Assembly: GCA_033439765.1 (NCBI GenBank)
Contig: JAULSN010000001.1
Span: forward strand, 8,556,001-8,620,000
Source: Lasiosphaeria ovina
Taxonomy: Eukaryota > Ascomycota > Sordariomycetes > Sordariales > Lasiosphaeriaceae
DNA length: 64,000 bases
Direction: 5' to 3'
Shown here: positions 8,766-18,913 of the stretch, piece by piece
Layout: each line of letters starts with the position of its first letter
How positions within the stretch are numbered: position 1 is the first letter of the stretch
Program-made: the position numbers and the translations under genes
Notes under the pieces: model-generated
The model's input: the letters and a program-made list of their open reading frames with translations, nothing else
What the model was told of the DNA's origin: nothing
Databases searched by the model: none

Positions 8766-11636
8766 TCATCCGATCCTCGGCTTCGACATTGGCGCGATGA
8801 TGCCCTGCTTCACGATGACACGGGGCTTGGTCCCTTCCTGGAACGACTCCTTGGTCATCCACTCCGGTCCGACGGGCAACCGGAGTGAGCGCTCATACTG
8901 CTGGTGCGATTCATACGGGAAAGGCAAGCTCGACGCAAGGTACTTGTCGTTCTGTATTGGGAATGTCAGCATTGTGTCCGATATTTGTAGGCAGGAAAGA
9001 AGGAGGATACGAAAAGCGTGGAAGGGACTGACCTTTTTCACTCGCTTCTCAGCAATGATAACGCCCTTCAACTTGAAGTCCTGGCGGTTTTTCTTGTTCA
9101 CACCCTCGACCTTGGTGATAAACCTGCCCTTGTGCCGCTGTTTCTCGCGGTTGCTGATGCCATCACCGACCCAGCCGCCCCAGCCCGGGAGGGTGTTGTC
9201 AATCTCCTTGTCGTCCTCCTCATTTTCGAGTTCGGCCTTCTCGCGCTCAAAATCGCCCGCCACGTCTTCGCCCGCAAAAGCACGCTTGATCATCTCTTGA
9301 TCCCGAATCGCAAGCGGAAGGTGCACGGCATCTTCGTCACTCGAGCCGTCCGCGTCGTTAGTCTGGTCGGCTTGCTTGGCTTTTGGTTTCGAAGGTCTGG
9401 TTGCCAGCGCCGCAGAATCTGTAAGCTCAAGCTCGCCGACTTTAGCCTTGGTCTTCCTCTTGCCTTTACGTCCTCCATCTGCTGCTGCTACCGACCAAGC
9501 TCCGGCTGAACCTGGGGCTGTATCTGCCGGTGCTGCTGCCGCTGACCAAGCTCCGGCTGCACCTGGGGCAGTAGGAGGCGGAGACTCGGGCTCGGGAAGG
9601 GATTGCGCCTGTGATGTGACCGAATTGAGTCTCACGCCGCCCACCCTCCCCGAAGTTGCCCTGTGTTCCGCTTTTGACGGATCCCAGGTTTTCTTGTCCA
9701 AAAAGGGGTTAGCTGCCTTAGTATCAGTGGCTTCCTTGCCCATCCCGTACTGCCGGCGACCAACATCGGTCTCCTCAGCATCCGAATCTGCCTTTTCGCT
9801 GCCAGACTCCAAGTCGCGGCGGATCTGCGCAGCGAGTTCGTCGTTCTCCTTCTTGCGCAGCGCTTCGCCGCGCAGCATAAATTTCATGTTCATGAGGCCG
9901 GAACGGGGCTCGTCGTCGTCGTAGGCTTCTGCACGGTCCAATTGCGCTAGAAGCTGGAGCTTTCCGGCTTCATCTCCGGAGTCGGCTGTTTCCTCCGAGC
10001 CGTCGTCACTCTCGTCGTCTGAGCCTCTTGTCCGACCCTCGACGCGGCGTCGCAGTTCGTCGTTCTTCCGGGCCATCTCGCCAAGTCCAGAACGAAAGTC
10101 TTCGTCCCAAACCGCCCGCCCAGCTTTTTTGCCCAACTTGGCCCACTTGCTTTCTCTGTGTTTAGTACCCATTCTTTCTTCAGCCCGCCTCCTCTCCTGG
10201 GCTTCGCGCTCCTCATCCGAGTCGAGCTCACCCGCGGCAGCGAGGGCTTCGTGTTGGGCTGCGGCATCATGGAAAGCCTCCTTGCGGTGGATGCGGCGAT
10301 ATGCTTTGCTCTTGATCTTCTTGATGCGCTTGGCCCTAGCTGCTTCACGAGAGTGCATTTCTCTCTCCCGTCGGCGCTGTCGTTGCAACTCCTTGACCTC
10401 GGCCTCTGACAAGCCAGCCCCCTCGGCGCCAATCTCGCCGTCCTTCTTTTCAGGCTTAGAGCTCGGCCCGAGACCGCTCTCCTCCATGATGGCCATGATA
10501 GTTTGCTCGAGCTCTGTGCCAGAGGTCTTCTGGTCCAAGGGCTGGAGCTCAGCGTTGTCGAGGCCGCGGTCTTGTGCATTCTGCGCAAGAGGGAATATGA
10601 GATGGTCTGCCCGCCGGTTTTGCTTGACGGTATCAATCCACCTCTCTAACGTCTCTGATGTCTTTTGGTAAGCGGCACTTCGTAGCAGCCGGTCCTGTTG
10701 TCGCTGTGCCAGGGGAACTTCGAGTTTCTTGGAAGAGCCTGGCTTGGTGGCCTTCTCTTCCTTGTTCATAAGCCTCAGCGATTTCTTAATATGGGCGTCC
10801 TTTACGCCGAAGAGCCCGAGGTCTTTCAAGCTGAGCTTGGCCCTGGATGTCGATCCATCTTGCATGTCGGCATCTTCGTCGTCGCCTTCAGGCCCGAAAC
10901 CGGCAATGACGTTTTGTAGAGAACCTAACTTTGATGGGTCGTCCTCGTCGTCGCTGTCGTCATCCCCGTCGCTCTCACTGGACTCGTCGCTTGAACCCTC
11001 GTCGTCGTCCTCAGAACCTGAGCCGTGACCGTCGGCTGCGGGCTCGTCGCCCTCGGAGTACTGGTCCAAGGCCTGGGCGAGGTCAATTGCATCCGAGCCC
11101 AGGGATTCGAGGTCATCGTCGCCCTCTTCCGCCTCCGCCTTTGCCTTCTTCTTCCGGGAGCTTGTCCCGCCGAAAGAGAAGCCGTCAAACTTTTCGTGGT
11201 CGTCGTCGCCAAAGGCCTCCTCCGAATCAATGTCCGAGTCCTCACCCTCGCCGACGCCAAAGTGCCATTCGTTGCCCTCGCTGTCGCTGCCAGCGCCAGA
11301 GAAGCCGTCAAACTCGTCAGCGTTCTTCCTCGGTTTCTTTTTGAGCGGCACTTTGTCGTCGTCTCCGTCGTCGTCCTCATCCCCGTCGTCGTCTTCGTCG
11401 TCGTCCTTGTCTCCGTCACGTTGCCTCTTTTGGGGGCGTTCGGGTTCCTCTTCAAGATCCCGTGTCCGCACGCCCTTGGGCATGCGCTGTGTGACCTGTT
11501 CCGAGGCTCTGGCGAAAGCGTCGAGGGCGTTGGATGTAGCCTTGGCCCTCGAGCTCTTTATGTTCCTCGCCGGCTTTTTGGGGCCGCCGGAGCTCGAAGG
11601 CAGCAGCGGCCTTCCGTGAGCTTGGCGTCCAGGCAT
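8766..11636 (-). CDS. UTP14: U3 snoRNP / SSU processome protein UTP14
   Basis: Nucleolar component of the small-subunit processome; family members bind pre-rRNA and activate the helicase Dhr1 during 18S rRNA maturation. Two exons: 11636-9033 and 8951-8766. The 81-bp intron 8952-9032 (GTCAGT donor, ATACAG acceptor) is a multiple of three without stops; removing it joins EKRVKK to NDKYLASSLPFPY and gives 929 residues. Several Asp/Glu/Ser tracts fill about residues 60-260, as usual for Utp14. Hallmarks seen are the basic helix KRIKKIKSKAYRRIHRK, the LPGWGGWVGDG block and the C-terminal YERSLRLPVGPEW...TKPRVIVKQG segment. A small Ala/Pro duplication (PGAAGAWS / PGSAGAWS) lies in the C-terminal third. 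Shares a 400-bp divergent promoter region with MRPL27. Confidence 0.95.
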   Translation of the reverse strand: MPGRQAHGRPLLPSSSGGPKKPARNIKSSRAKATSNALDAFARASEQVTQRMPKGVRTRDLEEEPERPQKRQRDGDKDDDEDDDGDEDDDGDDDKVPLKKKPRKNADEFDGFSGAGSDSEGNEWHFGVGEGEDSDIDSEEAFGDDDHEKFDGFSFGGTSSRKKKAKAEAEEGDDDLESLGSDAIDLAQALDQYSEGDEPAADGHGSGSEDDDEGSSDESSESDGDDDSDDEDDPSKLGSLQNVIAGFGPEGDDEDADMQDGSTSRAKLSLKDLGLFGVKDAHIKKSLRLMNKEEKATKPGSSKKLEVPLAQRQQDRLLRSAAYQKTSETLERWIDTVKQNRRADHLIFPLAQNAQDRGLDNAELQPLDQKTSGTELEQTIMAIMEESGLGPSSKPEKKDGEIGAEGAGLSEAEVKELQRQRRREREMHSREAARAKRIKKIKSKAYRRIHRKEAFHDAAAQHEALAAAGELDSDEEREAQERRRAEERMGTKHRESKWAKLGKKAGRAVWDEDFRSGLGEMARKNDELRRRVEGRTRGSDDESDDGSEETADSGDEAGKLQLLAQLDRAEAYDDDEPRSGLMNMKFMLRGEALRKKENDELAAQIRRDLESGSEKADSDAEETDVGRRQYGMGKEATDTKAANPFLDKKTWDPSKAEHRATSGRVGGVRLNSVTSQAQSLPEPESPPPTAPGAAGAWSAAAAPADTAPGSAGAWSVAAADGGRKGKRKTKAKVGELELTDSAALATRPSKPKAKQADQTNDADGSSDEDAVHLPLAIRDQEMIKRAFAGEDVAGDFEREKAELENEEDDKEIDNTLPGWGGWVGDGISNREKQRHKGRFITKVEGVNKKNRQDFKLKGVIIAEKRVKKVSPFHAFRILLLSCLQISDTMLTFPIQNDKYLASSLPFPYESHQQYERSLRLPVGPEWMTKESFQEGTKPRVIVKQGIIAPMSKPRIG

Positions 11637-12036
11637 GATGGCGAGTTCGGGGGGGGGGGGCGTGGTATGTCGAGCGGATTTGCGGCCTTGTCAAGGGTCC
11701 AAGCTATACTTACCCAACCGGAGGCCGGCCTCAAATAATTTATTTTTCTGCCAGTGCAAAATCGCTGTAAATTCTGGGCGGTGAGAGTGGGGGATCTGCT
11801 TGGCGCGGGAATTGCGGGGCCGTTACGGGGGTCGATTTTGGAGCTTAGGAAATTTTGATGCCGCCGCCGCATTTCCCGAGCTCGACGACGTCCATCCGCC
11901 GCCCTTGACACGACATTTGGCCGGGTAAAGAGAGAAATTGACCAATACTCCACACCAGCGCATCGGCGATATCGACATCCCCATCAACCGAAACAGACAC
12001 GCCAAATAGGCCCCAAATCCCGAGCATTCAGCAAAA
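11637..12036. promoter_or_regulatory. Compact divergent promoter UTP14 / MRPL27
   Basis: 400 bp separate the start codons of a nucleolar ribosome-assembly factor and a mitochondrial ribosomal protein. A G12 run (11649-11660) lies just upstream of UTP14. The head-to-head layout would permit shared control of two translation-related genes; this is inference. Confidence 0.5.
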
Positions 12037-12480
12037 ATGCAGCTGACGCGCGCCCTGCTGGGCATGCGCTACCGCAAGTTGCGATTGACGACCAAGGACG
12101 TCAACAAGGGCTTCTACAAGGGCACAGGTTCAGGAGCGATGGGCCGACACACCAAGTACGGTGGCTACAAGATCGAGTGGAGCAGGGTGCGAACATATGT
12201 GTGCCCGTCGCTCGAGGGCTTCAAGGTCAGTCGTCAGCCTCCTCCTACCGCAGCGAGACAATTCCACGCGGACAAACAAAAGCGCAGTCGCTACGAGCAC
12301 CCAGCCGAACCCCCTTATCCACCAAACCACTTGACTAACGAAGCCCGATCCATTCTGCAGCTCACGCCGTTCGTCACCAACAACATGCGCCCGACATACG
12401 GCGTGTACAACGACGCTAACGGCCCGCGCAACCCGGCCAACTATCTATCGCGGTGGAAGTCCGAGAACGGCCTGGACTGA
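12037..12480 (+). CDS. MRPL27: Mitochondrial large-subunit ribosomal protein mL41 (MRPL27)
   Basis: Structural protein of the mitochondrial 54S large ribosomal subunit. Two exons: 12037-12225 and 12361-12480. The 135-bp intron (GTCAGT donor, TTGACTAAC branch region, CTGCAG acceptor) is again a multiple of three with no stop, so intron retention would add 45 residues; splicing gives 102 residues with EGFK|LTPFVTNNMRP, matching the family. The N-terminal block MRYRKLRLTTKDVNKGFYKG and GRHTKYGGYKIEWSRVRTYV are typical of Mrpl27/mL41. No long cleavable presequence is visible; the basic N-terminus probably serves for import. Confidence 0.93.
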   Translation: MQLTRALLGMRYRKLRLTTKDVNKGFYKGTGSGAMGRHTKYGGYKIEWSRVRTYVCPSLEGFKVSRQPPPTAARQFHADKQKRSRYEHPAEPPYPPNHLTNEARSILQLTPFVTNNMRPTYGVYNDANGPRNPANYLSRWKSENGLD

Positions 12481-13204
12481 GCGGCGCAAAGGCTGGGCTG
12501 CTTGCTAGGTGTAACATAAAAAGAAGGGAGAGAGCGTGCTTGCGATCTGGTCTCATTTACTCGAGGGCGTGTCTGCGCTCAGCCAACAACATATATATGT
12601 ATATATATGGGAGAGCTGTAGGTGGTACGTACGCGCACGTACCTCAGTCCCTAGGTTGGCATTTTTAAAGAAAAGGGGAGGCGTTACAGAGAGCGATTTT
12701 GCTCCGTGTTTGATTTTGTATTAGTCAATGTATGAAATACCTATACCGTACCAACACGCCGGGCCCCAGGCGCGCGCCGCCGGCCGTCTGACTCTCACTA
12801 TCACGCAAATAATAACGTACAAGAGGGATAAAAATATATCAAAAGGAAACAAATAATAAGCAAAAAAACATACAACACCAGGGATTCGCTGGTCGTCACC
12901 GACCCACTAGTCTGGCCCTCATTGGTTTGTCGCTAGGAGAGCGGACGGGATCCCGAATTCTCCAATGGGTATGGTCGTATGTGACAGATAGGCCTGAGTC
13001 TTCGGTCCATATAGTGGGCACGATAGGTCTCTGTGACGACCTAAGGACGATGATATATCAAAACAATAACCTTCAGGCCCCTGCAGTGGCAATAACGTTG
13101 TAATTAGTCTCACTCATGGTATCTACTTTAAGCGCTGATGTCCAACAAGGAGGGGAAAGCAGAAAAACACCAACGAACACCCTCTGCCCCGGCGCTTGTC
13201 CCGA
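12481..13204. other. Convergent intergenic region
   Basis: 724 bp between the 3' ends of MRPL27 and the HSL-type hydrolase. It contains short TA repeats near 12590-12610 and a GC-rich patch near 12760-12785. No gene or structured RNA is supportable. Confidence 0.55.
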
Positions 13205-16125
13205 TCATTTCGCTTGCGGGATCTCATCGGCCGTGAAAAATCTCTCCATCCCCGGCCTGTCGTCGGGCGTGGAAAATCCCGGGGTTGGCAGCGGCGATGG
13301 CAAGGGCGGCAATCCCTTGCCGTCATCTACACCGCCAGCAAGCCGGCTCTTTTCTTGGTGTTCTGACCTGGCCACGTTCTTGTCCTCGCCCGCCGGTACA
13401 GTCAGGGCGAGACTCCTCAAGCTCGGCGTGCCCAGTCGCACGGACAGCTGGTCCGCCGGCGACATGAGGGTGATCATGCTCGCGGTTTCAGCCTGCTTGC
13501 GCATGCTGAACGGCGTCGCCAGGCCGCCGATGATTGCCCGCTTCCCCGTGACGCCGGTCCCGTGTGCATCATCAGGGGAAAGAAATCCAGCCTCCGCCGA
13601 CGACGATGGGGTATCCTCGCTTGTTCTGTCCCGTGAGCCAACCTGGGCGGCATTTTTGGCAGGAGGAGGGGCGGTACCCCCGTTCTCGTCACTTTCATTC
13701 TCTTGCTGCTCGATTTGCCTGTCGTCCTTGACTAGTATTCTCCACGATCCGTTCCTGGTAAAGAACGGCGCAGGGCGCCTGGAGCGAGCCGCCGTCTGTT
13801 TTTCCTGTTTCTGGATGTCCGTAAACGTCCGGGCACCCTGCCCCTCGCCAGGAGTAGCAGCCTTGTAGTCGGCCTTTTCAGCCTCGTTGGCTCGGTCCAC
13901 GGTCATCTTGTCGTGCTTGGAGCCCCAGAATGCCCAAAGAGACAAGCCCATGCTCTTTTCTTTCTTCTTGTCGAGCTCGCCGCCGCCTATCTTCCTGCGT
14001 CCCGCCAGAGCGCTTGGCGGCGGCACTTCGCCCTCTCCAAAGACTTCGTATCCCACGGCCATATCCTTGAGATGCTTCTTGTGAACGCTCGCCTTGGCCC
14101 GCTTGAAGCGTGTATCCCATCGCTTCTTGTGATCCATCCACTTGCGGACAGGGCCAACTTTGATGACGCCCACCAACTCGGGAGCCATGGAGCACGAAGG
14201 AAGCTCGTCAGCGGGAGGAAGAGGATAGATTATGCCGTGCGCAGTGACACGTTGGCGAATCATATGATCATGAAAACGAGGGAGTGGATCGCCGGCTTTT
14301 CCGACACTATTCTTCTTTTCGTCTTTAGGCGGATTTCTCTCCTTCACCTTGGAAACCTTTTTCTCTTCCATTTTCTTCTGTAGCTAATTTTCAGCCAACA
14401 CCACTGAAATAAAGGGGGGAAAGACTCACCGGCTCCTGTGCGTCACTGCTCGAAGAGCTCGAACTTGAGATGATAGATATTTGGTCATCGTCAAGGATTT
14501 CAATGCCAGTGTTTTGCGCTCGAGCAAGCGCCCAGGCGGCGAATTGTGCCACGCTCTATGTTTTGTCAGCATCCATATATGTGAGATATTTGCAGCGACA
14601 TAGTCCACTACTTACCCTGTACATGTACTTGGCCGGTGCTGTGAAACTCAAAGTCGGTGCGACATGGCAGAGGTCGTCCCAGACTTGGAGTTGAACGTCA
14701 GTCGGCTTGAATTGGGCGAGCTGGGTCCGGGCGTGGTCGTCCATGAGGGAGTCTGCCGGGGCGTATCGCGCCGGGTTCGCGCATTTGTGCGCAAGATAGA
14801 TTTGCTCGTCTCGAAGCATCTCACCGCCTCCCACCATAATCAGCAGCGGCGGAAGCCCACCCAGCGTCGGCTGCATGATGGGGCTCACCAACGGGTGTGC
14901 GAGCAGATCATTCGTGGTGTATATCTGAAATCGACGTCAGCACACCTGAAGATTTTTGTGCCAGCGACAATACTGGTCTCACCTGTATCTGCTCTTTGAT
15001 CTCGACTCGCTCGCCGTCGATGTGAAGCGACAAGCACGTGGTGGCATCAGCGACATCCGTAACGGTTGGAATGCCGAGACCAGAGTCCGAGGACTTGTCC
15101 TGGGTGGCATTGATATCCTGTTTCTGTGATATCGCTGTCTTCTTTATCTGCTCAAGCACTTCTTCATCGGGCGGAGGCCATGCCCGGGATGGCTTGTGAT
15201 GAAATCCAGATGGCGGAATGTAGTCCAAAGGGCAGTCACCAGCCACGCTCGGGAAGGAGTGCGTAAGGTCGACCCAGGGGCTTATCAGAACTGCCCCTGC
15301 TGGCAGCGGCAGCCCCCTGTCTCTGAGGATCACCAGCAGCGACACCACCAAGCCGGCGCCGGCCGAGTCGCCGGCCAACACGATGGTGCTGGGCTCCTGG
15401 CATGTAAGAAGAAAGAGGTACGTGGCCAAGCAGTCCTGCAGTCCGCATGGGAATGGGAATTGCGGCGCTAGGCGGTAGCGAGGGGCAAGCGCCCTCGCCT
15501 TGAGCTTCCGGGCATGGCGCTGGATCTGGTAGCGGTGCTCGTCGACGCTGCCAAAATAATAGCCACCGCCATGCACGTAGAGCATGACACGGTTGCCCGG
15601 GTCCGAGTTCTTCTTGCGCTCGTGATAGTCGGCCTTCATTTCGATCCACTCAGCCTTGAGAGGGCTCCGAGGTTTGCGCCACTGCCACCATTGGGTCCCG
15701 CCAACGCGGCGGATGCCATCGGGGCCGAGCTGGTCGGCGACGAGGGCGGCGGCGCGCGACAGCTGATGGTCGGGGATCTCCACCTCGTCGACCCTGACCC
15801 ATTGAGGGTGTGGCACCCATTGGCTTGTGAAAGCCTGCACTTCCTCGACTGTGTGGCGCGAGGCATATGCAAGAAAAGAGCGGATGAGATGCAGACCCTC
15901 ATCGTACGATATGTGTGCAGTGGGCTTGTGCGGTTGGGAACTCTTGCCCAGGTACTGCAGTAGTGTAAGTGTCCATCACGAGCCAAGGCAACCGCTGCAT
16001 GTCCATTGGTTCATTGACAGACAGCCTTTCCATTCAAGCGCACTGCACTCGTTGGTACTTACGTGCGAAACAAACGTCGACACCACCGCTGGCGTGACGG
16101 CTAGCCCGACGGATGCCGTATTCAT
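13205..16125 (-). CDS. HSL-type alpha/beta hydrolase (lipase/esterase) with long C-terminal extension, 880 aa
   Basis: Predicted serine hydrolase of the alpha/beta hydrolase fold-3 (hormone-sensitive lipase) family; substrate unknown. Five exons, all with phase-0 junctions: 16125-16063, 15954-14983, 14924-14616, 14555-14430, 14377-13205. Introns have GTAAGT or GTGAG donors and CAG/TAG acceptors; the frame stays open for 881 codons. Oxyanion motif HGGG is at 149-152, the nucleophile elbow GDSAG has Ser about 218, and the likely Asp (LRDE, about 384) and His (LCHV, about 432) complete the triad. An insert of about 60 residues rich in charged residues precedes the Asp region. After a Ser/Asp-rich linker, about 430 residues form a largely polar extension with the basic stretch RKWMDHKKRWDTRFKRAK and a low-complexity tail. 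No signal peptide is evident, though residues 1-21 are hydrophobic. Confidence 0.85.
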
Positions 16126-17125
16126 TGTTGTCTAGGGAGGCCTTGCTGACTGGCAATCACCGCCTCATAGACCCTTCTCAGAGACAAGGCTGATGGCATT
16201 CCCCGGTTGTGTGAAAAGTGAAACGGGGTGCTGTTCCCTTGAGTATCCTGGGACAGGTGAAGTCTCCAGGTTCCTGTTAATATAAAACCTGGCAAGTGCC
16301 GCGTTTGTTGAAAGGCTGAGCAACAGTACGAATTATATGCGTTATTGATGTTGCTGTACTGTACGTAACGTGTACGGCTGTGAATGTAGAATGATGTCAT
16401 GCCACTCAACAACCTGCTGGAAGGCTGGACGACCCAACAAGCTAAGACTGAATTCACAATGGGACGAAGAGGACCGCCCCCTCGGGAATACGTACCTTGC
16501 TTGAGCAAAAGACGACCCCATGCGCGTACCTGAGACTGCTCAAACCAGAGGTCTTAAGACAGATTCGTCAAAGGAACGGTTAACAGCCAACTGTCAAGTC
16601 CTACTTGAGTTGGACAGCAACGGGCAGGGCAGTTGCCAACCTCAGTCCGCGCCCTAGCGTCTAGCGCATAGCGGCCATAGCTCAGAGGCAAAGGCCCAGC
16701 TGCCCAGCAAATAACGGCAGCTTGACAAAGGCCGTCAAGGACATGACTTCACCGGATGAAAAGCTGGGCCAATCTGTCAGTCTAAATCAAGATCATCGAG
16801 AGTCCCTTTGAATACCAGTTCCGTGCCTAGATTGTTTCGTATGGTGATTTGCTGACCGGGATTGGCAACATCACGCCCCAGGGACGCACTGACCACGCCT
16901 TTACAACGGGACGGCTTGCTGGGGCAACGCGGGCTCCGCGTCACTGAGAGTGTGCCTGAACCTGGGGTGGGGGGGTAGGTAGGAGGGGTTCGTCTTGAGG
17001 TCGCCCAGCTTGAGCACCTCAACCATAAGCAAGCACAACCAGACAACTTGAATAGGACTTTTTACGCCAGTCGTTGATTCCTCCAAAATACTGCTCAGCA
17101 AATATCCAAGGCACCCGAGGGTATA
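16126..17125. other. Divergent intergenic region
   Basis: 1.0 kb between the hydrolase and RING-protein start codons; it should hold both promoters. Short ORFs (for example 16777-17046 on -) lack family resemblance and are not called. Confidence 0.55.
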
Positions 17126-17925
17126 ATGGCAACTCAATATGAGAGTAAGTCATTAAGTTCCAGGTTGCTATCGACTTCCCAGACCGCGATAGCTGTTTGC
17201 GCTGGACAAGCTTTAACCTCAGCTGCAATCACCGCGCAACCTATACCTTCCAAGCCATACAACGTGCCCAAGATTGCCTGGCTAACATGCCTCCTCGCCG
17301 TGGTTCAGTCGAGCACAACATCAAGGCGCCCAGCGCATCTGGCGGGCCACGGCGGCGGCAGGTAGACATGTCTACGTTCGATGCGCACCTACGACAAATC
17401 GTCCCCGAGACCTCCTCCTCCGGCAGCGCCGCCAGCGACCCACCAGCAGAACAGCACAACAACCCGCACGCGGTGGCGAACCCGGTCGACTTGGCAGCCC
17501 TATACCGGCTGGTGCAGGACCAGATGGGCACGCTCGCGACGACGGCGCCGACGCAGGCGAACAGCGACTTCCTAGGGCAGCTGATCGAGATTCTGGATGA
17601 GGACGTGGCGCACCCGCCGTCGCGCATCACGGGCGTCAGCCATGAGTTCGTCGACGGGCTGGACCGGGTCGCGCGCAAGACGCTCAAGGACGACGCAACG
17701 TGCCCCATCTGCGCCGAGCGCTTCCTCGACGACCCGTACTGCCTGGTCGTCGAGCTTCCGTGCCACCACAGCCACCGCTTCGATCTCGACTGCGTCGGCC
17801 CCTGGCTCCGCAGCAAAGGCACCTGCCCGCTGTGTCGCAAGGAATTGGACAAGAAGAAGGAGGTGGTGCCGACGAAGGAGGAGGACGAGGAGGAGGAAGA
17901 TGACATGGACGGCCTTTATGCATGA
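17126..17925 (+). CDS. Variant RING-finger protein, probable E3 ubiquitin ligase, 211 aa
   Basis: Probable ubiquitin ligase; target unknown. Preferred model: exon 1 17126-17144 (MATQYE) and exon 2 17309-17925. The 164-bp intron has a consensus GTAAGT donor, a GCTAAC branch site and a TTCAG acceptor, and yields MATQYEIEHNIKAPS. The alternative is an unspliced start at 17287 (MPPRRGSVEHN, 212 aa); both share everything from EHNIKAPS on. The RING lies at about residues 140-185: CPIC, then LPC, a His, and CPLC at the end. In the segment LPCHHSHRFDLDC the residue aligned with the second RING-H2 histidine (GHVFH in the consensus) is Asp. The Trp of the E2-binding PWL motif is present. The C-terminus is Lys/Glu-rich and acidic. 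Converges on the gene at 18422-18913. Confidence 0.85.
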
Positions 17926-18421
17926 ACGAAAAGAAAGTTATGAATGCCAAAGATGAATCAAGCCGGGCTGTGTTAGCAATGGCCTTAACCTGTCGTCTGC
18001 GCTGACAGGTTTGTTTTTAATATTCCTAGAGTTTCCCCTCTGCTATTAATACGTATGGGGTATGGCAACAACACCAACTGCGCGGTTGAGGTGATGTGTG
18101 TCTCCAAACATAAACCACCGGGGCAACCTATGTATTAGATGGTATGTTGTGACGATGCTGAAAACGCACGAATCACTTTTTGTATGTACAATACAATCTA
18201 ATATTCGCAGCCTTCAGAAGACGAAAAAAAGGCTCACTTCCATGAACCAAGTCCTTTCTGACCGTTCAGCAATCTCGAAGCAGCGCCTTTCCCATTCAAT
18301 GCGCGGCCTCATGCAGTAAACGTAGTAAAACGCCATCCCCCATAGTGAGCACAAAGCCACCGGCCTAACAACCCCTTCCTCTATCCCCTTGCGAGCGTGG
18401 TCGCACCAGCAAGCAGCCCCC
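17926..18421. other. Convergent intergenic region
   Basis: 496 bp of AT-richer sequence between two 3' ends, consistent with UTRs. No gene seen. Confidence 0.55.
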
Positions 18422-18913
18422 TCAAGGCACTCCGGTGGCCGAGGTCTTGCCGTGCTTCTTGGCGCCGCCGTGGCCCGTCTTGGCCGTGCGCTTCTCGGGC
18501 TCCGCGTTGGGGCCGTCGGGGTGGCTTCCCGACGGCGGCTTCGAGAAGCCCTTGTTGGCGCCGCTGGCGTCGAGCGGGTTGCCACCGCCACTGCTGCCAT
18601 CACTGCCGGCCTCCTCCTCCATGTTCGCGTGCTCCTGCTCCGGGTTCGTCACGCTGCCGTCAAACGCCTCCTTGTGCGCCGCCACGTCGTCGTCCGACCC
18701 GCTCCGCGTGCTGTCCGACGGCCGCGGCTTGAGCGACTCGCGGTCCTGGTCATCCTTGTACGACCGCGCTGCTGCCGTGGCGTGGTACAGGCGTGTCCGC
18801 GCCAGTGTGGTGGTGGCGGCGAGAGGGCTGGTTCTTGCGGGGGCGGCGCGCGTGCTTCTCGCTGCGAGTGCGAGTGCGAGTGTCCGGCCCGGGAGGAGGA
18901 GCGTGGAAGCCAT
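18422..18913 (-). CDS. Small mitochondrial-type protein of unknown function, 163 aa
   Basis: Single exon. Residues 1-45 are rich in Ala, Leu, Arg and Thr with no acidic residue and end around TRLYHATAAARSY, as expected of a mitochondrial presequence. The rest is hydrophilic, disordered and Gly/Ser/Pro-rich, with RSYKDDQDRESLKPRPSDS and NPLDASGANKGFSKP. I believe similar short proteins occur widely in ascomycetes, but their function is not known to me. Start and stop are unambiguous in this frame. Confidence 0.75.
   Translation of the reverse strand: MASTLLLPGRTLALALAARSTRAAPARTSPLAATTTLARTRLYHATAAARSYKDDQDRESLKPRPSDSTRSGSDDDVAAHKEAFDGSVTNPEQEHANMEEEAGSDGSSGGGNPLDASGANKGFSKPPSGSHPDGPNAEPEKRTAKTGHGGAKKHGKTSATGVP

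Noticed and set aside
11025..11738. 237-codon ORF on + inside UTP14
   Set aside because: Complement of Asp/Glu-rich codons gives Val/Leu-rich text; no start context or family.
16777..17046. 89-codon ORF on - near the RING gene
   Set aside because: No family resemblance, no intron logic, and it sits in a promoter region.
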